A stretch of DNA of 64,000 nucleotides. Source: Acinetobacter sp. ANC 3929. GTDB taxonomy: Bacteria > Pseudomonadota > Gammaproteobacteria > Pseudomonadales > Moraxellaceae. The translations under genes were made by a program, and so were the position numbers. Location: assembly GCF_000369405.1 (NCBI RefSeq), contig NZ_KB850001.1, forward strand, positions 62,001 through 126,000, written 5' to 3'. The notes beneath the pieces are model-generated. The model was given only the letters and a program-made list of their open reading frames with translations. It was not told the origin of the DNA and did not search any database. Below, piece by piece: positions 8,410-16,323 of the stretch (position 1 is the first letter of the stretch; each line of letters opens with the position of its first letter).

Positions 8410-8553
8410 ATGGTCACTGCTGGCGAAAAACCTGGAACAGGCTTCTATTTTTGTGTTCAATGCGGACACCGCACCTATTTAGAAATTGGTACTGATCGTT
8501 TACCTCCGTGTACCAAATGCCTTGGCAATCAATTCAACAGTAAGAATGCCTAA
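8410..8553 (+). CDS. Small zinc-ribbon protein (47 aa)
   Basis: Short gene from ATG 8410 to TAA 8553. The protein has a CVQC pair and a CTKC pair spaced by 19 residues (FYFCVQCGHRTYLEIGT ... LPPCTKCLGNQF), a rubredoxin/zinc-ribbon fold that would bind one zinc or iron. The ribosome site GGAGAG (8399-8404) is five bases upstream, TATAGT/TATATA promoter-like elements lie 30-45 bases upstream, and a clear terminator follows, so it is a self-contained unit. The exact role is unknown; similar tiny zinc-ribbon proteins are common and cytosolic. Confidence 0.8.
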   Translation: MVTAGEKPGTGFYFCVQCGHRTYLEIGTDRLPPCTKCLGNQFNSKNA

Positions 8554-8590
8554 GCCGCAAAATATCAAACAGTTACCCACTGTTTGAATA

Positions 8591-8618
8591 AAAGCCCTAT
8601 CCCTTGATAGGGCTTTTT
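8591..8618 (+). terminator. Intrinsic terminator after the zinc-ribbon gene
   Basis: AAAGCCCTATC (8591-8601), loop CCTT, GATAGGGCTTT (8606-8616) with a T run. Perfect 11-base stem. Confidence 0.92.
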
Positions 8619-8680
8619 GTTACCTTAAAAATAAGATGTAAATAACAAGACCTGTCATAGGCATAGAAAGGTAATCCGTG

Positions 8681-9256
8681 ATGGAAACAATTTTAGGACT
8701 CTGTATCGGCGTTGGACTCAGCGCAGCCTGTGGCTTTCGTGTCTTTGTGCCGCTATTAGCCATGAGCATTGCTACCCTCATGGGTTGGTATCAACCTGCC
8801 CAAGGCTTTGAATGGCTGGCACTTCCTTCGGTGTGTATGGCGCTGGGTTTTGCTACCCTCTGTGAAATTGCAGCTTACTATGTGCCGTGGGTGGATAACC
8901 TGTTAGATACCATTGCTACCCCTGCGGCTGTGGTGGCAGGTACGCTAACCACGATGGCAGTCAGCAGTGGAGAAATGTCCCAGTTTGCCACTTGGGCCGC
9001 GGCACTGATTGTTGGTGGTGGAACAGCAGGCGTGGTGCAAATGAGTACCGTAGCAGCACGAGGTGTCTCGACGGCAACCACAGGTGGACTGGGTAATTTT
9101 GTGGTTGCTACAGGTGAACTGATTGGCTCGATCTTATTGTCGATTCTGGCTTTTATCATGCCTGTGGTGATTACAGTCGCGGTGATTATTCTTATTATTG
9201 TTGCCGCACGTTGGATTCATGCAAAACGCCAAGAGCAAGCCACTCCTGCACGATAA
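8681..9256 (+). CDS. DUF4126-family inner-membrane protein
   Basis: A 191-residue hydrophobic protein with about five membrane segments and small-residue-rich stretches (GVGLSAACGFRVFVPLLAMS, VVAGTLTTMAVSSGEMSQF, GGGTAGVVQMSTVAARGVSTATTGGLG), the pattern of DUF4126 proteins. Function is unknown. It ends with a basic tail (ARWIHAKRQEQATPAR). A GTG at 8678 is immediately in frame; with AAAGG at 8667-8671 the ATG at 8681 is the better spaced start. A decayed copy of its 3' end appears at about 10632-10730. Confidence 0.8.
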   Translation: METILGLCIGVGLSAACGFRVFVPLLAMSIATLMGWYQPAQGFEWLALPSVCMALGFATLCEIAAYYVPWVDNLLDTIATPAAVVAGTLTTMAVSSGEMSQFATWAAALIVGGGTAGVVQMSTVAARGVSTATTGGLGNFVVATGELIGSILLSILAFIMPVVITVAVIILIIVAARWIHAKRQEQATPAR

Positions 9257-9332
9257 GCTTATATTTGCAAATCTATCATTTTTATATTGTGAATACGGAT
9301 AATAAAAACACTTCTTTAGGAGTCATAAATAG

Positions 9333-9842
9333 ATGTCACTTCGTTTGGTAAAACCTCATTCAAAGTTTAAACAGAGTTATAACGACTATATTGATGAACT
9401 TGCTAATGAAGAACGTTACCCGCTCACATTAGACTTCGATCACACAGATTTTGACAAGTTTTTGAATAAATTAGAACAATATGAAAAAGGGCAGTATTTA
9501 CAAGAAGGACATGTAGCCAATATTACGTATTGGTTAGTCGATGATAATGAAGTTATCGGTGTGTCGAATCTACGACCTAAGCTCAATGCACAGATTCAAC
9601 ATTGTGGTGGACATATTGGTTTAGGGATTCGTCCTTCTAGGCGCAGACAAAATTTAGGTACTAAGTTACTGGAACTTACTATTCAGGAAGCGTGGGAGTT
9701 AGGCTTAACGCAATTGCATATACATTGCTATAAATCAAATTTGGCGTCTGCAAAAGTGATTCAAGCAAATAAGGGTTGCCTTGATTCTGAACTTACCCTA
9801 GATCAAGTGATTCAAAGATACGTCTTACATAAAGCAATATAG
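9333..9842 (+). CDS. GNAT-family N-acetyltransferase
   Basis: A 169-residue acetyl-CoA-dependent transferase. The GNAT motif A region is GGHIGLGIRPSRRRQNLGTKLLELTIQEA (about residues 92-120), followed by LTQLHIHCYKSNLASAKVIQANKG, which holds the Asn/Ala-Xaa-Ala element that ends the acetyl-CoA site. The Arg-rich loop SRRRQNLG stands for the usual RGxGxG/A pyrophosphate loop. The substrate cannot be told. Ribosome site TAGGAG lies 13 bases upstream of ATG 9333. It appears monocistronic. Confidence 0.85.
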   Translation: MSLRLVKPHSKFKQSYNDYIDELANEERYPLTLDFDHTDFDKFLNKLEQYEKGQYLQEGHVANITYWLVDDNEVIGVSNLRPKLNAQIQHCGGHIGLGIRPSRRRQNLGTKLLELTIQEAWELGLTQLHIHCYKSNLASAKVIQANKGCLDSELTLDQVIQRYVLHKAI

Positions 9843-9914
9843 AAAATCTAAGTTGGTGCTAAGCAAATAAATGCTTAGTGTGAATGTTATTCGATATTAA
9901 AAAATGATGGACTT

Positions 9915-10613
9915 ATGAAAACTCAACTGATTGCCGCCTTACTCTTATTTTCAGGCTTAGCGATACTGCCACAAGTCAGCTTTGGTCAAGAACAACCGAC
10001 AGCAGAAGAACTGAAACTCCGTAAAGATAAAGTGACCTATAAAGCCTATGTCCCAGCGAAATATCAACTCTTTCAAGCCATTGAAGGCGACCTGAATAAA
10101 GATGGTTTGAAGGATGTCGTGCTGATCGTCAAAGCCACTGATCCCAAAGCCTTTGTACATGATGAGTATCGTGGACATTTAGACCGCAACCGCCGTGGTG
10201 TAATTGTATTGCTGAATGAAAAAGGCAAATACAAACCTATTGTCAGCAACCTCAATTGTTTTAGCTCAGAAAATGAAGATGGTGGCGTCTATTTCCCACC
10301 TGAGTTATGGATGGAAATTAAAAATAATCTATTGAGTGTCTATTATTCGCATGGGCGTTATGGTTATTGGCGTTATCTGTTTCGCTTAGAAGGCAATGAT
10401 CTGCGTCTGATTGGCTATGATGATTCAAGCAATCATGGCCCTCTCATTCAAAGCCAAACCAGTATTAACTTTTTAACAGGCAAAAAAGTCATTCGTGACA
10501 ATTTAAGCCAAGACCCAGAAGAAGATCCAAGATTTAAAGAAACATGGAGCAAAATCAATCAGGTACCGATCTATCTGTCCAAAGTAAAAGACTTTGATGA
10601 TTTGAGCTTTTAA
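9915..10613 (+). CDS. Secreted hypothetical protein with FG-GAP-like calcium motif
   Basis: A 232-residue protein with a clear signal peptide (MKTQLIAALLLFSGLAILPQ, cleavage probably after SFG or nearby). Mature part includes GDLNKDGLKDVVLIV (about residues 57-71), an aspartate-rich EF-hand/FG-GAP-type calcium loop, so it probably binds calcium in the periplasm. No enzyme motif is recognised. No homologue function can be given from sequence alone. The gene has no close operon partner. Confidence 0.7.
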   Translation: MKTQLIAALLLFSGLAILPQVSFGQEQPTAEELKLRKDKVTYKAYVPAKYQLFQAIEGDLNKDGLKDVVLIVKATDPKAFVHDEYRGHLDRNRRGVIVLLNEKGKYKPIVSNLNCFSSENEDGGVYFPPELWMEIKNNLLSVYYSHGRYGYWRYLFRLEGNDLRLIGYDDSSNHGPLIQSQTSINFLTGKKVIRDNLSQDPEEDPRFKETWSKINQVPIYLSKVKDFDDLSF

Positions 10614-10631
10614 GGTGGATCCGTTGTTTTG

Positions 10632-10730
10632 ATGATTATTGCTGTATGTTGGATTTATGCAAAATGCCAAGTGAAAGTAGAGCGTTTTAGGGGAGGGCAT
10701 TTTAAGTTTCGTATCATAAAAGCCGCTTAA
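10632..10730 (+). pseudogene. Relic of a DUF4126 3' end
   Basis: The stretch at 10643-10679 matches the last part of the DUF4126 gene (about 9207-9243) at 29 of 37 bases, the differences being mostly C to T. Translated, it reads IIAVCWIYAKCQ against IIVAARWIHAKRQ of the intact gene. Only this tail is recognisable; the frame continues with unrelated residues to a TAA at 10728. It looks like the remains of a duplication spanning the GNAT and secreted-protein genes. Confidence 0.45.
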
Positions 10731-10762
10731 AATAATAATGATAAAAATGGAGGGAAACCGTC

Positions 10763-11002
10763 ATGAATACTTTCCAGATCACCCAGTTTTTTCTTTATAT
10801 GACGATCTTTAATTATATCGTTTTAATGATTTGGTTCTTGGCCTTTGTTTTTGCAAAAGGTTCAATCAGACGCCTACATGGACATTGGTTCAGCCTTTCT
10901 GAGCAGCAATTTGATGCGATTCATTATGCTGGCATGGCAATCTATAAAATTGGCATCTTATTATTCGGTCTCGCACCTTATCTTGCATTAAGGCTGCTCT
11001 AA
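10763..11002 (+). CDS. Small two-helix membrane protein (DUF6868-like)
   Basis: A 79-residue protein with one hydrophobic helix at about residues 7-31 (FFLYMTIFNYIVLMIWFLAFVF), a basic/aromatic middle (RRLHGHWFSLSEQQFDAIHYAG) and a second helix (about 55-78). The layout resembles the small DUF6868 family; no function is known. ATG 10763 follows GGAGGGAAACCGTC, a strong ribosome site, which supports it as a real gene. Confidence 0.72.
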   Translation: MNTFQITQFFLYMTIFNYIVLMIWFLAFVFAKGSIRRLHGHWFSLSEQQFDAIHYAGMAIYKIGILLFGLAPYLALRLL

Positions 11003-11121
11003 CAGACGATCTTTTTTGATTGAAGATTACAAAAGCATCACGGGGCAGCGCGAGGTGGCAGGATAAAATTCAACAACAATAATGTGATAAATGAATAAAT
11101 CTTACAAAGAGGGGATAAAAC

Positions 11122-11826
11122 ATGAATGGAAAAACAGAATGTCGGATCTGCATCGTTTGTAAAAAAAACTTACCCATCAAGAGCCTGATCCCGCTTGGAA
11201 CGATTCGTCGGGTCATTACAGAAGAAATTGCGCATGATTATCCAGAGTGGAGTTTGCAGGATTATATTTGCCTGCCTGATTTAACCAAGTATCGGATGCA
11301 ATATGTACATTCCTTGCTCAATTCAGAACAGGGTGAAGTCTCTAACTTAGAAAATGACGTGCTACAAAGTATGCAACATCATGAGTTAATTAATAAGAAT
11401 ATAGAAACTAAATTTGATCAAGACTGGACGTTGGGAGAGCGGCTGGCAGATAAAATTGCATCATTTGGTGGGAGCTGGACATTCCTGATTTGTTTTGCAG
11501 CTTTCTTGGTAATTTGGATCTTGGTCAATACCGTGATTATGGTGAAACATCCTGCTGACCCTTATCCCTTTATTTTGTTAAATCTGATTCTGTCTTGTTT
11601 GGCCGCAGTGCAAGCCCCAATTATTATGATGAGTCAAAACCGTCAGGAAGCCAAAGACCGTTTACGCTCAGAAAATGACTATAAGGTGAATCTCAAAGCA
11701 GAGCTGGAAATCCATAATTTACATGAGAAAATGGATCATCTACTCATGCATCTATGGGATAGACTGGCAAAAATTCAGGAAATACAGCTCGATTTACTGA
11801 CTGAAATGAGCAAAAAGAAATCATAA
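11122..11826 (+). CDS. DUF1003 membrane protein with N-terminal CxxC
   Basis: A 234-residue protein. The N-terminal 100 residues are soluble and begin with CRICIVCKKNLP, a Cys-rich knuckle. The core is the DUF1003 domain (about residues 105-200): LADKIASFGGSWTFLICFAAFLV, a second helix LNLILSCLAAVQAPIIMMSQNRQEAKDRLR and the acidic-basic ENDYKVNLKAELEIHNLHEKMD segment. The C-terminus is a helix with coiled-coil character. Located in the inner membrane, function unknown. ATG 11122 follows GAGGGGATAAAAC. Confidence 0.86.
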   Translation: MNGKTECRICIVCKKNLPIKSLIPLGTIRRVITEEIAHDYPEWSLQDYICLPDLTKYRMQYVHSLLNSEQGEVSNLENDVLQSMQHHELINKNIETKFDQDWTLGERLADKIASFGGSWTFLICFAAFLVIWILVNTVIMVKHPADPYPFILLNLILSCLAAVQAPIIMMSQNRQEAKDRLRSENDYKVNLKAELEIHNLHEKMDHLLMHLWDRLAKIQEIQLDLLTEMSKKKS

Positions 11827-11968
11827 CTGGTCGATTGAAACAGTCTTATGCTACTGGGCGATTTCCTTTAAAAAATCTAAGCTACAACGACTGACTCTGA
11901 AGATTGTCATCGAAAAACCAGTCAGAACAGCGTAAATTAGCTTCACTTTTGATATTGCGTTCAAGCTT

Positions 11969-12856
11969 ATGACCCTTACTTGGATTTTATTTACCTTGAT
12001 GGCTGCATTCATGCAGGCTTGGCGCAATGCATTTCAAAAACAACTCAGTACCACCGTAGATATCTACGGCACCACACTGGCCCGATTCATCTTTTCACCC
12101 ATCTTTGCCTTTAGCTATTTGGCTTTTCTCTATCTGCATCAACCTGTCACCGCATCCGTGCATTTTTCCGATAAATTCTGGTTCTATATCGTCATTGCAG
12201 GTATTAGTCAGATCTATGCCACTGCCTTGATGGTGAAACTTTTTCAACAAAAGAACTATGCCATTGGGGTGGGACTGGCTAAAAGTGAAGCGATCTTAGC
12301 CGCTTTGGTCGGTGTACTGTTCTTACAGGAACATCTCAGTACATGGGGCTGGTTCGGGGTCGTGATTGGGGCATTGGCGGTATTTTTACTGAGTAAAGGT
12401 AAGCAACAATCTGATTTGTCCTTAAAAACTTTGATGATTGGATTGGGTAGTGGGCTGTGCTTTGCCATCACCTCTTTATTGGTTCGTGAAGCCAGTTTAG
12501 AGCTGAGCATGTTGCCATTTTTGCATCGGGCGGCTTGGGTGTTATGCAGTCTGATCAGTTTTCAATGCATTGTATTACTGGTTTACCTCGGATTTTTTAG
12601 CCGATCGACGCTGTATAAAATGTGGCAGCGTGTTGGACTGACCTTGAGAGTGAGTATTTGTAGTTTTCTCGCTTCGGTGGGCTGGTTTAGTGCGATGAGC
12701 ATGCAAACCGTGGCGATTGTCAAAACACTGGGTCAGGTGGAAATTCTATTCAGTCTATTGATCTCGGCCTTCTTCTTTAAAGAAAAGCTTGCCAAAACCG
12801 ATCATTTGGGTCTGTGGCTGGTCATTGTCGCCGCGATTATGGTGATTTGGGCTTAA
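11969..12856 (+). CDS. EamA/DMT-superfamily transporter
   Basis: A 295-residue inner-membrane protein with about ten hydrophobic helices in two homologous halves, each ending in the EamA signature: YAIGVGLAKSEAILAALVGVLFLQEHLS in the first half and VAIVKTLGQVEILFSLLISAFFFKEKLA in the second. Members export or import small metabolites; the substrate here cannot be predicted. It starts at ATG 11969 after a weak ribosome site and has no operon partner. Confidence 0.88.
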   Translation: MTLTWILFTLMAAFMQAWRNAFQKQLSTTVDIYGTTLARFIFSPIFAFSYLAFLYLHQPVTASVHFSDKFWFYIVIAGISQIYATALMVKLFQQKNYAIGVGLAKSEAILAALVGVLFLQEHLSTWGWFGVVIGALAVFLLSKGKQQSDLSLKTLMIGLGSGLCFAITSLLVREASLELSMLPFLHRAAWVLCSLISFQCIVLLVYLGFFSRSTLYKMWQRVGLTLRVSICSFLASVGWFSAMSMQTVAIVKTLGQVEILFSLLISAFFFKEKLAKTDHLGLWLVIVAAIMVIWA

Positions 12857-13427
12857 ACCAAAAGCAGTATTTGAAAAAATACACATATAAATTTGAATTT
12901 ATCAGAATATAAATCGTGCTTTTTTACTGGATATGAAAAATATTTTAACTTTTTTAATAGGGTGTGCAAAATTATTTCATTGATGGCTAAAAATAGCTGT
13001 TTTTAGGAAAACAATCCCAGCGCGATCTGCCTAAACTATGTCTCAAGGGTGTGAAAGGGATCGAAAAGAGCAGCATGCACCGATGCTTACAAAGCAAGTG
13101 TGTATCAACCCAAAAGGTCTCGATTCGGCTTAGGACGCTATAGATCAAAAGTTTATAGGCAAAGGTTATGGCTTACAAAGTCATAGGTGTTGAAGTAAAC
13201 AACTTCTGTTTTCCCTTGATACCCTAAAAAATTTAACCAAATAGAAAAGAATAATCAGATCGAAAAAATAAAAACTAGATCAAGAAAGTTAAAATTGAAT
13301 GTGAAATAAATCCTGTAATCTTAATATTTTGAATAGAAATCGATATTTTTATATTAAAAAACAAAATGATATAATTATTTCCATATTTAAAAAATCAAAA
13401 AAATTACAGCAATAGGTCAGTACCCGT
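12857..13427. other. 571-base AT-rich gap without a recognised gene
   Basis: The left and right thirds are very AT-rich; the middle (about 13010-13200) is more GC-balanced. It contains short complementary segments, such as GAAGT/ACTTC around 13190-13208 and GGTTATGGCTTACAAAGTCATAGG. The only open frames are short and lack ribosome sites. The balanced middle could be an unannotated small RNA or gene debris; I cannot decide. Confidence 0.4.
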
Positions 13428-13880
13428 ATGAATGAGTTCGAGCTTAAAATCCGTTATCCGCATCAGATGAATCGAAATGAAATCGATCATATTGGGACAT
13501 TTGATTTGGCAACGATTTTAAGCAAATTTGACGAAATGGCTTGGCGTCAGCAGCTCATTCGTCAATTACAACTCAATGGCGCGGACACCAGTTTTATTGT
13601 CAGTGATCATCGTACAGAGCAGACCATTTCAATTACCCTCGATGCCTATGCCAAATCGCAACAACTGGAGTTTAAACTGGACAGTGATATTGCTGTGATC
13701 ATTCCCAAAAAAGACCTATTTGGTTTGGTGACACGCAAAAGCAAAGACAGCATTTCATTTAAACAGCTCAGCCTTGCTCGGGTAAAAGACTATCTGATTG
13801 CCTTTCTCAATCGGGATATTGAAAGCTTGGAACAACGCTACAAAGAAAAGTTAAGCAAATCGCTCAAAATCCTATCTTAA
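13428..13880 (+). CDS. Hypothetical cytosolic protein (150 aa)
   Basis: I do not recognise this family. The protein is soluble and charged, with no signal peptide or membrane segment. It starts MNEFELKIRYPHQMNRNEID and ends in a basic helix (NRDIESLEQRYKEKLSKSLKIL). The gene has normal codon use compared with neighbours, an isolated position after the 571-base gap, and lies 98 bases before rluA. Open along its entire length with an ATG start, so it is likely real. Confidence 0.6.
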   Translation: MNEFELKIRYPHQMNRNEIDHIGTFDLATILSKFDEMAWRQQLIRQLQLNGADTSFIVSDHRTEQTISITLDAYAKSQQLEFKLDSDIAVIIPKKDLFGLVTRKSKDSISFKQLSLARVKDYLIAFLNRDIESLEQRYKEKLSKSLKILS

Positions 13881-13978
13881 CTCGTTCACGGGAATAGGGT
13901 AAATCAATGTTTGCGAAACTATTTGGGACGCCTATAATCGCTGCTGGTTTTGTCTTTGCTTGATTTGTTTAGCTCTCT

Positions 13979-14644
13979 ATGCCTTTAAATGACAACTTTA
14001 TTTATGCGCCGCCGCAAGATCCTTTAGACATTGTGTATGAAGATGAAGATTTGCTGGTGATCAATAAGCCTGCAGGTTTGTTGTCCGTGATGGGGCGTCT
14101 ACCTGAGCATCAGGACAGTGCTTATTTACGGGTACTGGAACGATATGCTGCGGCCAAAGTCACCCATCGTCTGGATATGGCAACCTCAGGGCTGTTGATG
14201 TTTGCCAAGCATCGGGAAGCAGAAGTCGCCGTTAGTAAAATGTTTCAGGCACGAACCGTCAAGAAATACTATGTGGCGTTGGTACAGGGGCAAATTCAGT
14301 CCGAAGGCAGTGTTGAAGTGCCATTGATTACCGATTGGGAAAACCGTCCACGTCAGATCGTCCATTTTGAACTGGGCAAGCAAGCCAAAACCTTGTTTCA
14401 ATGCATGGCATATGATGCAGTAAGTGATCAAAGCCGTGTTCGTTTAGAGCCAGTCACAGGTCGTTCGCATCAATTGCGGGTACATATGATGCATATTGGC
14501 CATCCGATCATGGGTGATAAGCTCTATCATCCTGAACCTGCCAAGTTTCATTTAAAACGTATGGCCTTGCATGCTGCTTATCTGGCATTTCAGCATCCAC
14601 TCAAGCAGCATGACGTTGAAATTCATTCTGAGGTAAAGTTCTAA
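13979..14644 (+). CDS. rluA: Dual-specificity rRNA/tRNA pseudouridine synthase RluA
   Basis: Isomerises uridine to pseudouridine; in E. coli RluA acts on 23S rRNA U746 and tRNA U32. The 221-residue protein matches RluA in length and in motifs: LVINKPAGLLSVMGRLPEHQDS, the catalytic HRLDMATSGLLMFAKH (Asp in HRLD), KKYYVALVQG, and the C-terminal VTGRSHQLRVHMMHIGHPIMGDKLY. It has no S4 domain, as expected for RluA. The RLDMATSG and GRSHQLRVHM segments are closer to RluA than to RluC or RluD. Confidence 0.93.
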   Translation: MPLNDNFIYAPPQDPLDIVYEDEDLLVINKPAGLLSVMGRLPEHQDSAYLRVLERYAAAKVTHRLDMATSGLLMFAKHREAEVAVSKMFQARTVKKYYVALVQGQIQSEGSVEVPLITDWENRPRQIVHFELGKQAKTLFQCMAYDAVSDQSRVRLEPVTGRSHQLRVHMMHIGHPIMGDKLYHPEPAKFHLKRMALHAAYLAFQHPLKQHDVEIHSEVKF

Positions 14645-14668
14645 GCACTACAATAAATAGGCAAGATC

Positions 14669-15142
14669 ATGTATTCGATTCAACACGCTAAATGGATAGC
14701 ACTCTCAGAGATACAGCAACTGCAATTAAAGGCACTGTTGTTGGTGGCTGATCCAAGTTGGGTGGAGATCGAAACATATTTATTTAACGCAAAGCTTTTT
14801 GTGATGCAGAATGCCCAAGCACAGATCATTGCTCAGCTTTGTTTACTCGAAACGGATGATCAAGCTGAAATTAAGAATTTGACAGTGACCGAAAGCTATC
14901 AAGGACAGGGCTTGGCTAAGGCTTTGATTCAGCATGCGATTGAGTATGCCAAACAGTTAAATCTGCATCGTTTATGGGTGAAGACGGGTAACTCGAGTCT
15001 GGATCAATTGGCACTCTATCAAAAATGTGGATTTCGTCTGTCGCATATTGAACGTGATGTCTTTAAAGACTACCCAGAACCCATCTATGAAAATGGAATA
15101 GCTTGCCTTGATCAAGTGGTGCTTGGCATTGTTTTAAGCTGA
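14669..15142 (+). CDS. GNAT-family N-acetyltransferase
   Basis: A 157-residue acetyltransferase. Motif A is clear: IKNLTVTESYQGQGLAKALIQHAIEYAKQ (QGQGLA is the acetyl-CoA pyrophosphate loop), followed by LHRLWVKTGNSSLDQLALYQKCGFR, with the YQKCGF motif B ending. The substrate is unknown. It lies 24 bases after rluA on the same strand, so it is probably co-transcribed. Confidence 0.88.
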   Translation: MYSIQHAKWIALSEIQQLQLKALLLVADPSWVEIETYLFNAKLFVMQNAQAQIIAQLCLLETDDQAEIKNLTVTESYQGQGLAKALIQHAIEYAKQLNLHRLWVKTGNSSLDQLALYQKCGFRLSHIERDVFKDYPEPIYENGIACLDQVVLGIVLS

Positions 15143-15278
15143 AACACAGTAGTTTCAGGACATTTACTTTGATCATTTTTTGACTACAATATTGCTATTA
15201 ATCCGTCTAAAAAATGACATAAAAATCGGCTAATCTATAGCCAAATATCAAGTCGAAAACACAACAAAGGATATTTAT

Positions 15279-15644
15279 ATGACTCGCGATTATGACCAAT
15301 TCCCAGACAATGATAATGGCAACGTGCTATGGCAGATGGTTGAAGATGGCAATGAACTCAACGAGCCACATGAAGTCGAATTTTCGATTGTTTTTGAAAA
15401 ACAAGAACAGGTTGAAAAATGTGCCTTGCACCTTTTACATCAAGAACAAAAAATTTCACTTTTTCAGGAAGAGGTACATTCCGATGGATCAGACCTTTGG
15501 GTGCTGAATATTCATGTCAACATGATTTTGGAATATCAAGATATTGCAGATTTGGAAGAATGGATGACCAAGATCGCCAAAGAATTCAATGGTGAATATG
15601 ATGGCTGGGGATGTATGAGCTATATTTACGACGAAGATGAGTAA
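15279..15644 (+). CDS. RraB-family regulator of RNase E
   Basis: A 121-residue acidic protein of the ribonuclease E inhibitor B family. The C-terminal LEEWMTKIAKEFNGEYDGWGCMSYIYDEDE ends with the YDGWG and acidic tail typical of RraB. In E. coli RraB binds RNase E and changes degradosome activity; conservation of that role here is inferred. ATG 15279 follows AAAGGATATTTAT. A bidirectional terminator follows at 15666-15693. Confidence 0.8.
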   Translation: MTRDYDQFPDNDNGNVLWQMVEDGNELNEPHEVEFSIVFEKQEQVEKCALHLLHQEQKISLFQEEVHSDGSDLWVLNIHVNMILEYQDIADLEEWMTKIAKEFNGEYDGWGCMSYIYDEDE

Positions 15645-15665
15645 ACCCTCTCAGTCTGATCAAAT

Positions 15666-15693
15666 AAAAAAGCCCTTCAATCTGGGCTTTTTT
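15666..15693. terminator. Bidirectional terminator between rraB-like and lrp-like genes
   Basis: AAAAAAGCCC (15666-15675) and GGGCTTTTTT (15684-15693) around an 8-base loop, placed between converging genes. Confidence 0.9.
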
Positions 15694-15716
15694 GTTATGA
15701 GGTATCTGATGATAGG

Positions 15717-16184
15717 TTATACACCCATATCTAAATATAAAGACTCTTTGACTTCTTCCATCACAATATAGCTATGTGAAGAGGCGGATGCAGGCAGTTT
15801 TTTTAATAAATCGCCTAATAGGCGTCGATAAGCACTCATTTCTTTTAAACGCGCTTTCACCAGATAATCAAATTCACCTGAAATCAGATGGCATTCCAAC
15901 ACTTCAGGAATATCCACCAAATCGCGCGCCACTTGATCAAATACATCGCCAGATTTGGCGGACAGTTTGATTTCCAGAAACACCAACAGGCTACGGTCGA
16001 CATAAGCGGGGTTGAGTCGGGCATAGTAGCCCACTATGATGCCTTCACGCTCCAAGCGCTTCACTCGTTCTGAGCAAGGCGTGGTGGATAAGTTCACACG
16101 CGATGCCAGTTCACTGATCGCAATTCGACCTTCACGTTGCAAAATATCTAAAATCAGGCGATCAATCCGGTCTAATTTACGCAT
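15717..16184 (-). CDS. Lrp/AsnC-family regulator of the dad operon
   Basis: A 155-residue protein with an N-terminal helix-turn-helix (LDRIDRLILDILQREGRIAISELASRVNLSTTPCSERVKRLEREG) and a C-terminal RAM/AsnC ligand domain (about residues 70-145) with VLECHLISGEFDYLVKA. It is transcribed away from dadA across a 139-base gap, the usual position of DadR-type activators that respond to alanine. Regulation of dadA-dadX-ridA-cycA is inferred from this layout. Confidence 0.9.
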   Translation of the reverse strand: MRKLDRIDRLILDILQREGRIAISELASRVNLSTTPCSERVKRLEREGIIVGYYARLNPAYVDRSLLVFLEIKLSAKSGDVFDQVARDLVDIPEVLECHLISGEFDYLVKARLKEMSAYRRLLGDLLKKLPASASSHSYIVMEEVKESLYLDMGV

Positions 16185-16323
16185 AGAAGATTCCCTTTTA
16201 TTTTAATTTTTTCGCGATAAAAATATTAAATTACCTAGATTATAGTCATAAAATCAGTGAAAAAAACTATTGATCCAAAAATATACTAGTTAAATAACCT
16301 AGTGTGTGCGTGAGGGATCTATT

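Noticed and set aside
13038..13133. A 31-residue frame in the gap before 13428
   Set aside because: No ribosome site, no motif, and short enough to arise by chance.
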